A stretch of DNA of 41,924 bases from a virus (IMGVR_UViG_3300043331_000787:1-41924), one strand, 5' to 3'; shown: positions 6,165-13,398, counted from the stretch's first letter. The notes: generated by a model from the letters alone, not told the origin. Program-made: numbers and translations.

Positions 6165-6397
6165 CAACGGCGAACCCGCCGAACCGAATCGACCTGCTTC
6201 AACATATCATCGAGACTGGCACCGCGATGGAGATCGAAGATGTGATAGTGGACCCAATAACAGCGCAGGCAGTATTGCTTGTGCATAACACGCTTACCGA
6301 AACGCATCGGGCGCAGTTTGCGGCAATGTCTTTAGAGACCGCTGCTGCGCTGGCGCATCGTTTGGTAGCAAAATTTGTGACAGGAGATTCATTATGA
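6161..6397 (+). CDS. Hypothetical protein, 78 aa
   Basis: A 78-residue protein with a helical N-terminus, a central beta segment (QAVLLVHNTL) and an Ala-rich C-terminal helix. It is joined to both neighbours by ATGA overlaps (6161-6164 and 6394-6397), so it is translated together with the 5943 gene and the DUF1257-like gene at 6394. That coupling suggests a shared pathway, but nothing in the sequence shows the role. Confidence 0.6.
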   Translation: MTTANPPNRIDLLQHIIETGTAMEIEDVIVDPITAQAVLLVHNTLTETHRAQFAAMSLETAAALAHRLVAKFVTGDSL

Positions 6398-6786
6398 GCC
6401 ATATCGCAACATTTAAAACCGGCCTCAAGGGGGTGGACCCTGAACTGATTACGAGAGCGTTCATGGCTCTCGTTCAAGACCGTCCCGATTGGGTTTTCAC
6501 GCAAACGGTGTTCGACTATACGATGAACAACCCGACTGAATGCATCGCTGCCGTAATCACGCCGAACACCCAGCCGTTTCCATATGGCGTCGGCGTCAAT
6601 ATCGATGCCAATGGCGAATTGGTGTTTGTCGGCGACCTGGACATGCAGCCCTGGCAATCCTTGAAACAGGATATCCAGAATTACTATGTCGCGCTTGGTT
6701 ACGCCGCGTGCGGCGACGCTACGATTAGCGTTCACGATGCGGTGAAATCCGACGACGTTCAAATCGAGTTGGAAATCAGTCTGTAG
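6394..6786 (+). CDS. Ycf35/DUF1257-like protein, 130 aa
   Basis: The MSHIATFKT start and the later YGVGVNIDANGELVFVGD block, followed by the helix QDIQNYYVALGYAA, match the layout of DUF1257 (Ycf35) proteins: an MSH..xIKT N-terminus, a GF..N.dG.YE.V.D hairpin, then a Y.y....A helix and a beta-rich end. These 120-140-residue proteins occur in cyanobacteria, algal plastids and various bacteria, and their function is unknown. The next genes encode a DUF2997-like protein and a Ycf46-like AAA+ ATPase, families I recall as neighbours of DUF1257 in bacterial genomes. The match is by eye and somewhat remote. Confidence 0.6.
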   Translation: MSHIATFKTGLKGVDPELITRAFMALVQDRPDWVFTQTVFDYTMNNPTECIAAVITPNTQPFPYGVGVNIDANGELVFVGDLDMQPWQSLKQDIQNYYVALGYAACGDATISVHDAVKSDDVQIELEISL

Positions 6787-6811
6787 TTTTTACAACAAAT
6801 CGGGGGGGCTT

Positions 6812-7021
6812 ATGCCAAGTATGACAGTCAAAATTCTGAAGAACGGAAATGTCGTCACGGAAATGCATGGTTTCGAAGGCCAAATGTGCGTAGCCAAAGC
6901 CGAAGAAGTCATCGCCAAGTTAAAAGCGCAGGGCATTCACGTCGATATCGACACCTTCCACTTGAAGTCAGCAGAGTGCGGCACCTTGACGCACGTTGCC
7001 GACGTTGAGTCTGGCAAGTGA
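6812..7021 (+). CDS. DUF2997-like small protein, 69 aa
   Basis: A 69-residue protein with the pattern VKILKNGNVVTEMHGFEGQMC followed by a helix and a short beta tail. DUF2997 proteins have the same layout: a strand, a G-turn-strand ending in GF.G..C, then a helix. They are found beside DUF1257 genes. The ATG at 6812 follows a GGGGGG ribosome binding site. The stop overlaps the GTG of the next small membrane protein. The function is unknown; the context suggests a small partner of the AAA+ ATPase downstream. Confidence 0.6.
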   Translation: MPSMTVKILKNGNVVTEMHGFEGQMCVAKAEEVIAKLKAQGIHVDIDTFHLKSAECGTLTHVADVESGK

Positions 7022-7146
7022 TACTTATCGTGGTACTGTTCGCGGTCTATGCCCTAGTCGTGGCGCTTGACACTTATTTTTTCTGGTCGCGACTATGGGC
7101 TAGCCTGCGACGCTTTATCGAAGAAAACCGAACGCCACGGGAATAA
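7018..7146 (+). CDS. Small single-span membrane protein, 42 aa
   Basis: A 42-residue ORF from GTG 7018, overlapping the previous stop as GTGA. Residues 1-23 are strongly hydrophobic (VILIVVLFAVYALVVAL) and should span the membrane, followed by a basic tail that would face the cytoplasm. It ends with ENRTPRE and the stop of boundary repeat copy 4, as the metalloprotease gene does with copy 3. No family is recognised. Position, start coupling and a coherent membrane segment make it plausible despite its size. Confidence 0.55.
   Translation: MILIVVLFAVYALVVALDTYFFWSRLWASLRRFIEENRTPRE
7128..7146 (+). repeat. Boundary repeat copy 4
   Basis: This is the fourth exact copy of ccgaacgccacgggaataa, encoding the C-terminus and stop of the 7018 membrane protein and lying 49 bases before the GTG start of the AAA+ gene. 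It is identical to copy 3 over 32 bases (7124-7155). The ORF that reads through it upstream of 7196 is not coding. Confidence 0.85.
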
Positions 7147-7195
7147 AGGGGCGAAGGGACAGGAATGCAAAACCACAACAAAGGGGGATTTAAAC

Positions 7196-8938
7196 GTGGC
7201 TGATAAAAAACCGGGCTGGTACGAAGAGATCGAACAAAAATTCGCCGCTGGCATCTCGCATACTTTTATCATACATGGCGACACTGGTGGATATGTCGAA
7301 GTCGGCGATAACTACGTTCCGCTACACTTCGGCATTTCGGCGCTGCTCAAGGGTCGTCAAGCGGTTGTCTTCTATAACCGTTCGGCGGGCTGGCGTTTTC
7401 GAAGCGCCGAAGAAGAGCAGTTAATCAAAACGCTCTTGGGCAACGCGGTATCTGGTGGCGGTGGCGGTGGTCTTGCCGGGGCCGTCCAGCAGCAGCAGGG
7501 CGCATTTCCTAAAGACCCAGTACGCTCGATGCCGCTGTTTGAAAAACTGTTGAAGACTGATCGTGGCGCTGCGCGCCTGGCCATTGTTATTGAATATCCA
7601 GAATCAATCTTTGCGGCTGGGAAGTGGGATGGCGCAGGTGCGAATGCGGAGCTGGGCGCGCTTGTCGTAACGTTGCTTCGATGGGCGAAAGACGATGAAG
7701 TTGCGCAGCAGGGTCATCCTATTATTCTGATTTGCGCGGATGACTTCGAGAGTTTGCATCCGTCGATTCGGTCGCCGCAAGCGCGCATCGAGCCAATCTA
7801 CATTGCATTGCCGAACCTTGTTCAGCGCGAAGAGTTTATCAACTGGTATCTCAACAAAAAGAAAACTATCAAGATGAATGGCGTGACCGCGCGGCAATTG
7901 GCCAATGCGACTGCCGGGCTATCGCTTCTTATGATAGAAGACATTCTTCTCCGCTCAGACCGTGCCAATGGCCTCGACTTGTCTTTCGTCAAAGATCGCA
8001 AAGACGAAATCATCAAAGCGCAGTTTGGAGATATTCTGGAGATACAGGAACCGCGCCACGGTTGGGAAGCGGTCGGTGGTCAAGACCATGTGGTCGAGTT
8101 TCTGACAAAGCACGTTATTAATCCGCTTCGCACTGGGAACAAACAGAGCGCGCCGATGGGCGTTTTGATGCCTGGCCCGCCTGGCACCGGCAAGTCAATT
8201 ATTGCAGAAGCACTGGCTAAAGAAGCTGGGGTCAATTTCCTTGCTATGCATCCTGGTCGCTTGATGGGTGGCATCGTCGGACAAACCGAAAAGAACACAG
8301 AGCGCGTGCTGCGCGCCATAAAGGGCGCTGCGCCGTGCATCGTCTTTATCGATGAATTCGACAAGGCCATCCCGCGTGAAGACGCCTACCAGGGCGATAG
8401 CGGCGTAGCAAGCCGATTCTTGCAGCGCTTGCAGGACTTCATGTCGGACACGCATCATCGCGGCGAGATCGTTTTCCTTGGCGCGACCAATCGCCCTGAT
8501 CGAATCAGCGCGGCGCTTAAACGTGCTGGCCGATTTGACAAGAAGATTCCTATTTTGCCGGGCGACGAAAAACAGCGAGAGGGGGTGTTCAAGGCAGTCA
8601 TTTCAAAAATGAACCTTCACTATAATGGCAAGAAACTAAAAGACCTTGCCCTAAAAACCGAAGGGTATGTCGGCGCTGATATTGAAGCTATCGTAGTGAA
8701 GGCATGCGAGCTGGCGGATAGCCAGACCATTACCGATAGCAACTTGACCGAAGCGCTAGACTGTATGATTCCATCGGTGTCTAAGGCCGACATCGACTTT
8801 CAGACCGCACTGGCAATCAAGGAATGCAACGATCTATCCCAGCTTCCGCCGCGCTATCGCAAGATGGATAAAGAAGCTGTCAATAATCTGATCGGCTCGT
8901 ATGTCGAGCGCGGCGACGCATCGGGCCGCACGCTGTAA
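7196..8938 (+). CDS. Ycf46-like AAA+ ATPase, 580 aa
   Basis: The start is the GTG at 7196, which has aaaggggg nine bases upstream; the open frame to 7067 runs back through repeat copy 4. Residues 1-270 look like a degenerate P-loop domain: a GDTGGY loop in place of Walker A, an acidic strand LAIVIEYPES, and ILICADDF. Residues 285-520 are an active-looking AAA+ module with GPPGTGKS near 325, Walker B CIVFIDEFDK near 381, sensor-1 GATNRPD near 432 and arginines in KRAGRFDKK. A degenerate domain followed by an FtsH/Cdc48-type AAA+ module is the Ycf46 layout. Ahead lie DUF1257-like and DUF2997-like genes. The substrate is unknown; remodelling of a protein complex is the family-level expectation. 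Confidence 0.85.
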   Translation: MADKKPGWYEEIEQKFAAGISHTFIIHGDTGGYVEVGDNYVPLHFGISALLKGRQAVVFYNRSAGWRFRSAEEEQLIKTLLGNAVSGGGGGGLAGAVQQQQGAFPKDPVRSMPLFEKLLKTDRGAARLAIVIEYPESIFAAGKWDGAGANAELGALVVTLLRWAKDDEVAQQGHPIILICADDFESLHPSIRSPQARIEPIYIALPNLVQREEFINWYLNKKKTIKMNGVTARQLANATAGLSLLMIEDILLRSDRANGLDLSFVKDRKDEIIKAQFGDILEIQEPRHGWEAVGGQDHVVEFLTKHVINPLRTGNKQSAPMGVLMPGPPGTGKSIIAEALAKEAGVNFLAMHPGRLMGGIVGQTEKNTERVLRAIKGAAPCIVFIDEFDKAIPREDAYQGDSGVASRFLQRLQDFMSDTHHRGEIVFLGATNRPDRISAALKRAGRFDKKIPILPGDEKQREGVFKAVISKMNLHYNGKKLKDLALKTEGYVGADIEAIVVKACELADSQTITDSNLTEALDCMIPSVSKADIDFQTALAIKECNDLSQLPPRYRKMDKEAVNNLIGSYVERGDASGRTL

Positions 8939-8960
8939 AACCTGTTTACTCACAATTAAC

Positions 8961-8978
8961 GATTAACAACGAAGGGAG
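8961..8978 (+). promoter_or_regulatory. Repeated 5' leader, second copy (gattaacaacgaagggag)
   Basis: This is identical over 18 bases to 927-944 and again immediately precedes a start codon (ATG 8986). It supplies the ribosome binding site gaagggag. Half of it is duplicated upstream as acaattaac at 8952-8960. Confidence 0.6.
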
Positions 8979-8985
8979 TATTGCG

Positions 8986-10020
8986 ATGGCATCGACGCAA
9001 CGCGCAATCGGGCATATCAAGCCGGATTGGGGTCATATCCTGACCGAGAACGGGCTTCTCTATAAGCTCGAAATTCATTGGTACAAGGGACAGGTCAAGA
9101 TTGACCCAGCCGATCTTGACCTGGAGCATGCCGTTGATGAAAAATTCAACGAGCTGTTTCAGCTTGGACGCAAATCGCTCATACCGAAAATCGTCTTCAA
9201 CGAATTCCATCGTATCGAGACTCGTGGGCGCACTGAGCTGGAGAAGTATTTCGATACGCCATTTGGTTCCTTCGTGCCCTATACAATCGATGAAGCCTTC
9301 AACGCCAAGATGGCGGCTGTCGAGCGCGCCTTTTGGGAAGCCTTCGACTCGCTTTATCAACACTACAATACGTATCGGCGCAACACGTTGGCAAACTACG
9401 AAGCCATCGCCGATAAGGTATTCGTCAATGGCTCAAAGGCCAAAATGACCGAACGCCTGCTCGCGCATGTTGAGTCGCTCATGCCGCATCGTGATAACTT
9501 GCGGCATCGGTTCAGCTTCGTCTTGACGCCATACCATATCACTACGCCGAAAGAGATTCTGGCATTAGAGAAGGCCGCTGAGGGCGAAGCCATCAAATTC
9601 AAGGTCAATCGTAAATTGGCCGAGACTTATCAGGCAAAATCATCACAGGAAATCAATAAGTTTTTGGCCGACTCTTCTAAGAAGCTCTATGGCATGGTCG
9701 ATGAACTGGCGAAACAGGCGCTCGCATCAATCAAGAAAAACGACGGCGTGCTTGTGCCACGGCTCTCGACCACGCTCAAAAACATGGTGGTCAATTTCCA
9801 GAACATGAATTTCTTGAAATCCTTTGGCATGGGCCAGGATATCGAGAACCGTCTTGTCGAGTTGCGAAAGTTTATCGCCGATACCGATGGCGCTGGCATG
9901 GAAGACCGTGGCTTGCAGGTTAAAGAGAAACTCAGCGAACTGACTAAGGCGCTCAAGGCTTCAATTCGCAACGACGCTGGCAATTTCATCCGCGAAATCC
10001 GGCGAGATATGGAGCTGTGA
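8986..10020 (+). CDS. Helical hypothetical protein next to the AAA+ ATPase, 344 aa
   Basis: A 344-residue, mostly helical, charged protein with no signal peptide or membrane segment. Long heptad-like stretches (about 80-150 and 205-260) suggest coiled coils. The ATG follows the strong leader gaagggag. It lies 47 bases after the ATPase, so co-expression is likely. Bacterial MoxR-type ATPase operons often carry a helical partner of this size (the DUF3150-type proteins), but I cannot confirm homology by reading. The role is probably as substrate or adaptor of the ATPase, by context only. Confidence 0.7.
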   Translation: MASTQRAIGHIKPDWGHILTENGLLYKLEIHWYKGQVKIDPADLDLEHAVDEKFNELFQLGRKSLIPKIVFNEFHRIETRGRTELEKYFDTPFGSFVPYTIDEAFNAKMAAVERAFWEAFDSLYQHYNTYRRNTLANYEAIADKVFVNGSKAKMTERLLAHVESLMPHRDNLRHRFSFVLTPYHITTPKEILALEKAAEGEAIKFKVNRKLAETYQAKSSQEINKFLADSSKKLYGMVDELAKQALASIKKNDGVLVPRLSTTLKNMVVNFQNMNFLKSFGMGQDIENRLVELRKFIADTDGAGMEDRGLQVKEKLSELTKALKASIRNDAGNFIREIRRDMEL

Positions 10021-10075
10021 TTTCTAGGGCGAAAAGGAAGTTTTTTTGATTTTGAATTGATGGGGGGTTTTTGAT

Positions 10076-10264
10076 ATGCAGGAATATTTTTGGAAAGCAC
10101 ATCAGGCGGAACCGCCACCGTTGCGACGATGGGTGGAGTATCATTCGCGGGAGTGGCAGGTGTTGCTGGAGATGGGTTGGATGACGTGGAGTGTGGATGA
10201 TGGTCAAGTGGAGATGATTCATTGCACGCATGGCGGGAGTTGTCGTTGTATTTATGTTGGGTGA
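10076..10264 (+). CDS. Small Trp-rich hypothetical protein, 62 aa
   Basis: A 62-residue protein with six Trp residues and a C-terminal HCTHGGSCRC cluster that could bind a metal. The ATG at 10076 follows gatgggggg, with a T-rich spacer. The 55 bases before it (10021-10075) hold no other gene; a run of seven T at 10041-10047 has no preceding hairpin. The family is unknown. Confidence 0.5.
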   Translation: MQEYFWKAHQAEPPPLRRWVEYHSREWQVLLEMGWMTWSVDDGQVEMIHCTHGGSCRCIYVG

Positions 10265-10293
10265 TGAACGCGCCAAATAAGGGAGAGGGACAA

Positions 10294-10476
10294 ATGAGGA
10301 TAATCAGGGTTGAATTTGATACCGAAATACCGGACGGCGTTGAGGCTAACGATATCCTTGCTTGGCTAGAGTTTGAACTACACGCCAACGGGATACTTCT
10401 ACATACCAATCCCATGATTCGCACGCCACTAACCGCCATTTTTAATTCGATCACTTTCACTGAGAAGGAAGCATAA
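10294..10476 (+). CDS. Hypothetical protein, 60 aa
   Basis: A 60-residue protein with a beta strand start (MRIIRVEFDT) and a helix (DILAWLEFELHANG), suggesting a small alpha-beta fold. I chose the ATG at 10294 because gggagaggga lies just upstream; an in-frame ATG at 10264 lacks such a site. The stop overlaps the next start (TAATG). No family is recognised. Confidence 0.55.
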   Translation: MRIIRVEFDTEIPDGVEANDILAWLEFELHANGILLHTNPMIRTPLTAIFNSITFTEKEA

Positions 10477-10946
10477 TGACGCCGTTTGAGTTGTTCACTA
10501 TAAAACGAGACACCGCCAACGAAGATAAATTGGTCGCTGTCTATCATGAGTTAGTCCCGCATCTTAGCGAAGCTGACATTCGCCAGATGATTACAGACGC
10601 TGTGACAAACTGCGACCTGTTTGTCAACGACACCTATCAAGTAGTTCGCCGCAGTTGCGGCGCGATGTATCACCTGTCGATCAAACGACTCGACCAAGAC
10701 CCAATTCACGATTGGCGAGACTTGCAGGCAATCAAAAACGAGCTGGTCGGAAGCGAGAATGAAGCCGTCGAGCTGTATCCAGCCGAGAGCCGGATAGTGG
10801 ACGCGGCGAATCAGTACCATTTATGGGTCGCGAAAGACCCGGCGTATCGCTTTCCGTTTGGTTTCACGCAGTCTGATGATTGCCCACGGATGGTGTTCGA
10901 TAGCGCCACAGCCGAAAAAGTAGGAGCGCGGCAACGCAAACTATAA
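10476..10946 (+). CDS. Conserved phage protein with 'ELYPAESR ... NQYHLW' motif, 156 aa
   Basis: Residues 65-120 contain MYHLSIKRLD, then HDWRDLQAIKNELVG, then AVELYPAESR and NQYHLW, followed by PFGF. I recall this ordered set of motifs from a large phage and actinobacterial family annotated only as a domain of unknown function, I think DUF7694. Its role is not known. The N-terminal 60 residues are helical and specific to this version. It is translationally coupled to the 10294 gene by TAATG. Confidence 0.75.
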   Translation: MTPFELFTIKRDTANEDKLVAVYHELVPHLSEADIRQMITDAVTNCDLFVNDTYQVVRRSCGAMYHLSIKRLDQDPIHDWRDLQAIKNELVGSENEAVELYPAESRIVDAANQYHLWVAKDPAYRFPFGFTQSDDCPRMVFDSATAEKVGARQRKL

Positions 10947-10948
10947 CA

Positions 10949-11503
10949 ATGCCAGACGACGACGCGATACTTGACGCTCTCAGTAGGCATGCGGACATTA
11001 TGCTCAAGTATGTGAGAACTCCATCGTTCTGCATTCTGGCAACACGGGTTGGTATTTCCGTTCTTGAATACTTCGGTATTCGAGCGCGGCCTTTATCGGT
11101 TAGCATCCAAGTCGCTAATGCTGAATATGTACGATTAGCCAACGCCGGACTGTTCGACAAGATGACGCGCGAGGAACTGGAACAAAGCGGTGCGTGGTGT
11201 ATATATGTCGGGCCAGACAGTCCAGGTCCAGAATGGCCTGGTCATCTATTGATCGGCATTGACCGTGGGGCCATCGATCTTAACTTCGGGCAATTTTATC
11301 GACCCGCCAAACATATCAACGTTCCAAGCGTTGCGGCATTCGTTGGGTACGATAATACCAGGGAGTGCGGCTATAACGCCTACGGTTGCGTCATTACCAT
11401 TCGCCCGTTGGGCGACAACCGATATCTCCAAGCGCCGGACTGGCGAAACCAGCACCCCGATATAATAGGAGAAATTATTCGAGCAATGAAAGGGCAACTA
11501 TGA
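10949..11503 (+). CDS. Transglutaminase/papain-like fold protein, 184 aa
   Basis: The layout suggests a Cys/His/Asp protein: SFCILATRVGISVLEYFGIRARP has a Cys at the head of a helix near residue 27, GHLLIGI gives a His near 99, and IDLNFGQF a following Asp near 108. This order matches the transglutaminase-like arrangement in small actinobacterial and phage proteins. A catalytic role (peptidase, amidase or crosslinking) is possible but unproven. No good ribosome binding site precedes the ATG at 10949, three bases after the previous stop, so coupling is likely. It overlaps the next gene by ATGA. Confidence 0.55.
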   Translation: MPDDDAILDALSRHADIMLKYVRTPSFCILATRVGISVLEYFGIRARPLSVSIQVANAEYVRLANAGLFDKMTREELEQSGAWCIYVGPDSPGPEWPGHLLIGIDRGAIDLNFGQFYRPAKHINVPSVAAFVGYDNTRECGYNAYGCVITIRPLGDNRYLQAPDWRNQHPDIIGEIIRAMKGQL

Positions 11504-12417
11504 ACATCAATGCAATACAATTCGTTAGTAAGTCTCCGATTAATATTCCCCAGGGTCGATCTGGCCGCTGGATAATCAAACACAAAATAGAGAAAGCGGG
11601 GTCTCTATTGCCAGTCGTCAACTGGAGAACCGCCATCCATACCGGAGTTATGCCCTGGTCACTGACTCTTTCGCAAGACAGGACCGTTCACTATCTGTTA
11701 CAGGATGGCGGCGTTGTAATGGCCGATTTGCCAATTGAAGCGATGGACCACTTCGAGTTTTATACACATGCTCGCGGCCATGTGCTGATCGGTGGCTTGG
11801 GCATTGGATTCATCGCATCAAAGTTGCTCGAAAAAAAGAGCGTGAAAAGCATAACTGTAATCGAGAAATCCAATGATGTGATTAAGCTGGTCGCGCCGCA
11901 TATTGACCCGCGCATCACGATAGTCAAGGCCGACCTGTTTCGATATTTGAAAACACCGCACCCGCAATTCGATACTGCATATTATGACATTTGGGTTGGC
12001 ACCGGCAATCAGGGAACGTGGGTCGATTATGTTGTCCCGCTTCGTCGTTTGACTCGGCGCAATAGCCCTAAGTTGAAAGTATGGTGTTGGTTGGAACCTG
12101 TTATGATCGGCCAGTTCATAGGGCCGTTCGGCGGCTTAAATCGGTTTGTCGCGCTGATGGACTCCGCGTTCTGCGCCTGGAAGCCGATAGGGGTATTTCT
12201 CCAGGCGGTCAAGCAAAGCGGCATTAAAGTAGCCACCGCCAAATTTGCGGTAGAAGATGACCAGCCTCTTGCCGACATTCAAGCAGCGAGCGAGCTGAAC
12301 GCCAAAAATCCAGAACTTCAGGCACTAATAAACATTTATTTAAGAGATGTCGGCTCTCCAAGATGGGAGCGAGTGTTCGGCGTATTATGGGATAAGTATG
12401 GGATAAGTATGGGATAA
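11500..12417 (+). CDS. Spermidine-synthase-like SAM-dependent methyltransferase fold protein, 305 aa
   Basis: GHVLIGGLGIGFIAS near residues 92-106 is the AdoMet-binding glycine loop (motif I). ITVIEKSNDVI near 120 places an acidic residue at the end of strand 2, as in spermidine synthase-like proteins. DLFRYL and DTAYYDIW follow as the next strands. The protein is 305 residues; the ATG at 11500 overlaps the previous stop. The C-terminal half is helical. The substrate cannot be read from sequence; related phage proteins are usually called spermidine-synthase-like. The last codons are made of the 11-base tandem repeat that also carries the next start. Confidence 0.7.
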   Translation: MNINAIQFVSKSPINIPQGRSGRWIIKHKIEKAGSLLPVVNWRTAIHTGVMPWSLTLSQDRTVHYLLQDGGVVMADLPIEAMDHFEFYTHARGHVLIGGLGIGFIASKLLEKKSVKSITVIEKSNDVIKLVAPHIDPRITIVKADLFRYLKTPHPQFDTAYYDIWVGTGNQGTWVDYVVPLRRLTRRNSPKLKVWCWLEPVMIGQFIGPFGGLNRFVALMDSAFCAWKPIGVFLQAVKQSGIKVATAKFAVEDDQPLADIQAASELNAKNPELQALINIYLRDVGSPRWERVFGVLWDKYGISMG

Positions 12418-12418
12418 G
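12386..12418 (+). repeat. Three 11-base tandem repeats (tatgggataag) at a stop/start junction
   Basis: Units lie at 12386-12396, 12397-12407 and 12408-12418, and a further TATG follows. The methyltransferase-like gene stops inside the third unit (TAA 12415-12417) and the next gene starts at the ATG at 12420. Each unit contains ATG and TAA in different frames. A change in unit number would alter the end of the upstream protein. Confidence 0.85.
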
Positions 12419-12419
12419 T

Positions 12420-12707
12420 ATGAACGTAACCATTAGAAAAACCGACGCGGCAAACCAAAGTTTTGGCCGTGGCTCTGATAACACTACATTGTCTGCTCGT
12501 TGGGCAATCTATATTGATGGAACTCAAATTGGTTTCGCAAAAGCGAGACCACGACAAGCCTTCGCTCCCAGTTGTTGGGAGTTTTATCCAAACGAGAATG
12601 CTTCACGTTATTTGGTTTCCCACAACTTGAGTCTTTATCGTTCTCGTCGAGCTTTAGTTGCGGCGATTGAAGAGCGTTTAAGAAACGAACAGGAGCTGGA
12701 CGCATGA
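12420..12707 (+). CDS. Hypothetical protein, 95 aa
   Basis: A 95-residue protein with a beta-rich N-terminal two-thirds (ARWAIYIDGTQIGFAK, then CWEFYP) and a basic helix at the end (RRALVAAIEERLRNEQEL). It starts two bases after the previous stop and overlaps the next gene by ATGA, so three genes in a row are coupled. No family is recognised. Confidence 0.55.
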   Translation: MNVTIRKTDAANQSFGRGSDNTTLSARWAIYIDGTQIGFAKARPRQAFAPSCWEFYPNENASRYLVSHNLSLYRSRRALVAAIEERLRNEQELDA

Positions 12708-13213
12708 AACTCATTCGCTTGGACTTCTATTCCACGGATACACCTATCGACCTGTCGGAGCGCGCGATTTGCGACATGCTACGATATGATTTTGCTTTCT
12801 TTAACGAAAGGGTTCCGTGCATCCTGGCCTTCCCGGTGTTCAATACCAAGCGTGGCCGACTTGGCGGTAATATAACATTTGGACGCTGGCACACTTATGG
12901 CGTGCGCAAGATCGAGTTTCTTTACAGCTATCCAAGAGCAGCGAAAACGAAATTCAGTCATAGGGAAGGCTGCCCAACAAACGTAGCGCCACAGAAAACA
13001 GATATTGAAACCGTTGATCAGAGCATTGTATGGGTATGCCCTGATTGTGGAGCATACGGGTTCGAACATAACCAGATGATGCTTTCTACTGATGCCTGGA
13101 TAACCTATCGCCATCCAGTGAGCGATGGTCGTCGAGACTACAGAGAGCTGACTAAGGTTACGCTGAAGCAATTTGTCGATGGAACAGATAACGACTTACG
13201 ATTATATTTATGA
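12704..13213 (+). CDS. Hypothetical protein with zinc knuckle, 169 aa
   Basis: A 169-residue protein coupled to both neighbours by ATGA overlaps. The N-terminal 85 residues are beta-rich with many aromatic residues. Around 90-125 HREGCPTN and WVCPDCGAYGFEH give three cysteines and nearby histidines, probably a zinc site. The C-terminal part is polar. The function is unknown. Confidence 0.55.
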   Translation: MKLIRLDFYSTDTPIDLSERAICDMLRYDFAFFNERVPCILAFPVFNTKRGRLGGNITFGRWHTYGVRKIEFLYSYPRAAKTKFSHREGCPTNVAPQKTDIETVDQSIVWVCPDCGAYGFEHNQMMLSTDAWITYRHPVSDGRRDYRELTKVTLKQFVDGTDNDLRLYL

Positions 13214-13398
13214 ACGACCCATTTGAATTGACCACACACAAACGGCGACAATGGACCGGCGACAGGACTGTTCTAATCGTATCCCACCAGGCCAAGGGAA
13301 TTTATAGAATAACCCTTATCGCAAATAAAGCCCGCCGCATTTGGTATGGCGATATTGAATTTGCGACAAACAAGATACGAACTTGGGCATTAATCTAA
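13210..13398 (+). CDS. Small basic hypothetical protein, 62 aa
   Basis: A 62-residue basic, beta-rich protein (TVLIVSHQAKGIYRITLI, then RRIWYGDIEF). It overlaps the previous stop by ATGA. It is followed by 53 bases without a gene that contain a weak hairpin (13403-13416, five base pairs) and the ribosome binding site ggaggg of the next gene. No family is recognised. Confidence 0.5.
   Translation: MNDPFELTTHKRRQWTGDRTVLIVSHQAKGIYRITLIANKARRIWYGDIEFATNKIRTWALI

Noticed and set aside
7067-7195. N-terminal extension of the AAA+ ATPase
   Set aside because: The extension reads through boundary repeat copy 4 and lacks a ribosome binding site, while the GTG at 7196 has a strong one.
9687-10547. Leftward ORF of 286 codons opposite the helical and small genes
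   Set aside because: It is antisense to the 8986 gene and to the 10076 and 10294 genes, with low-complexity Ser/Pro/Thr composition and no ribosome binding site.
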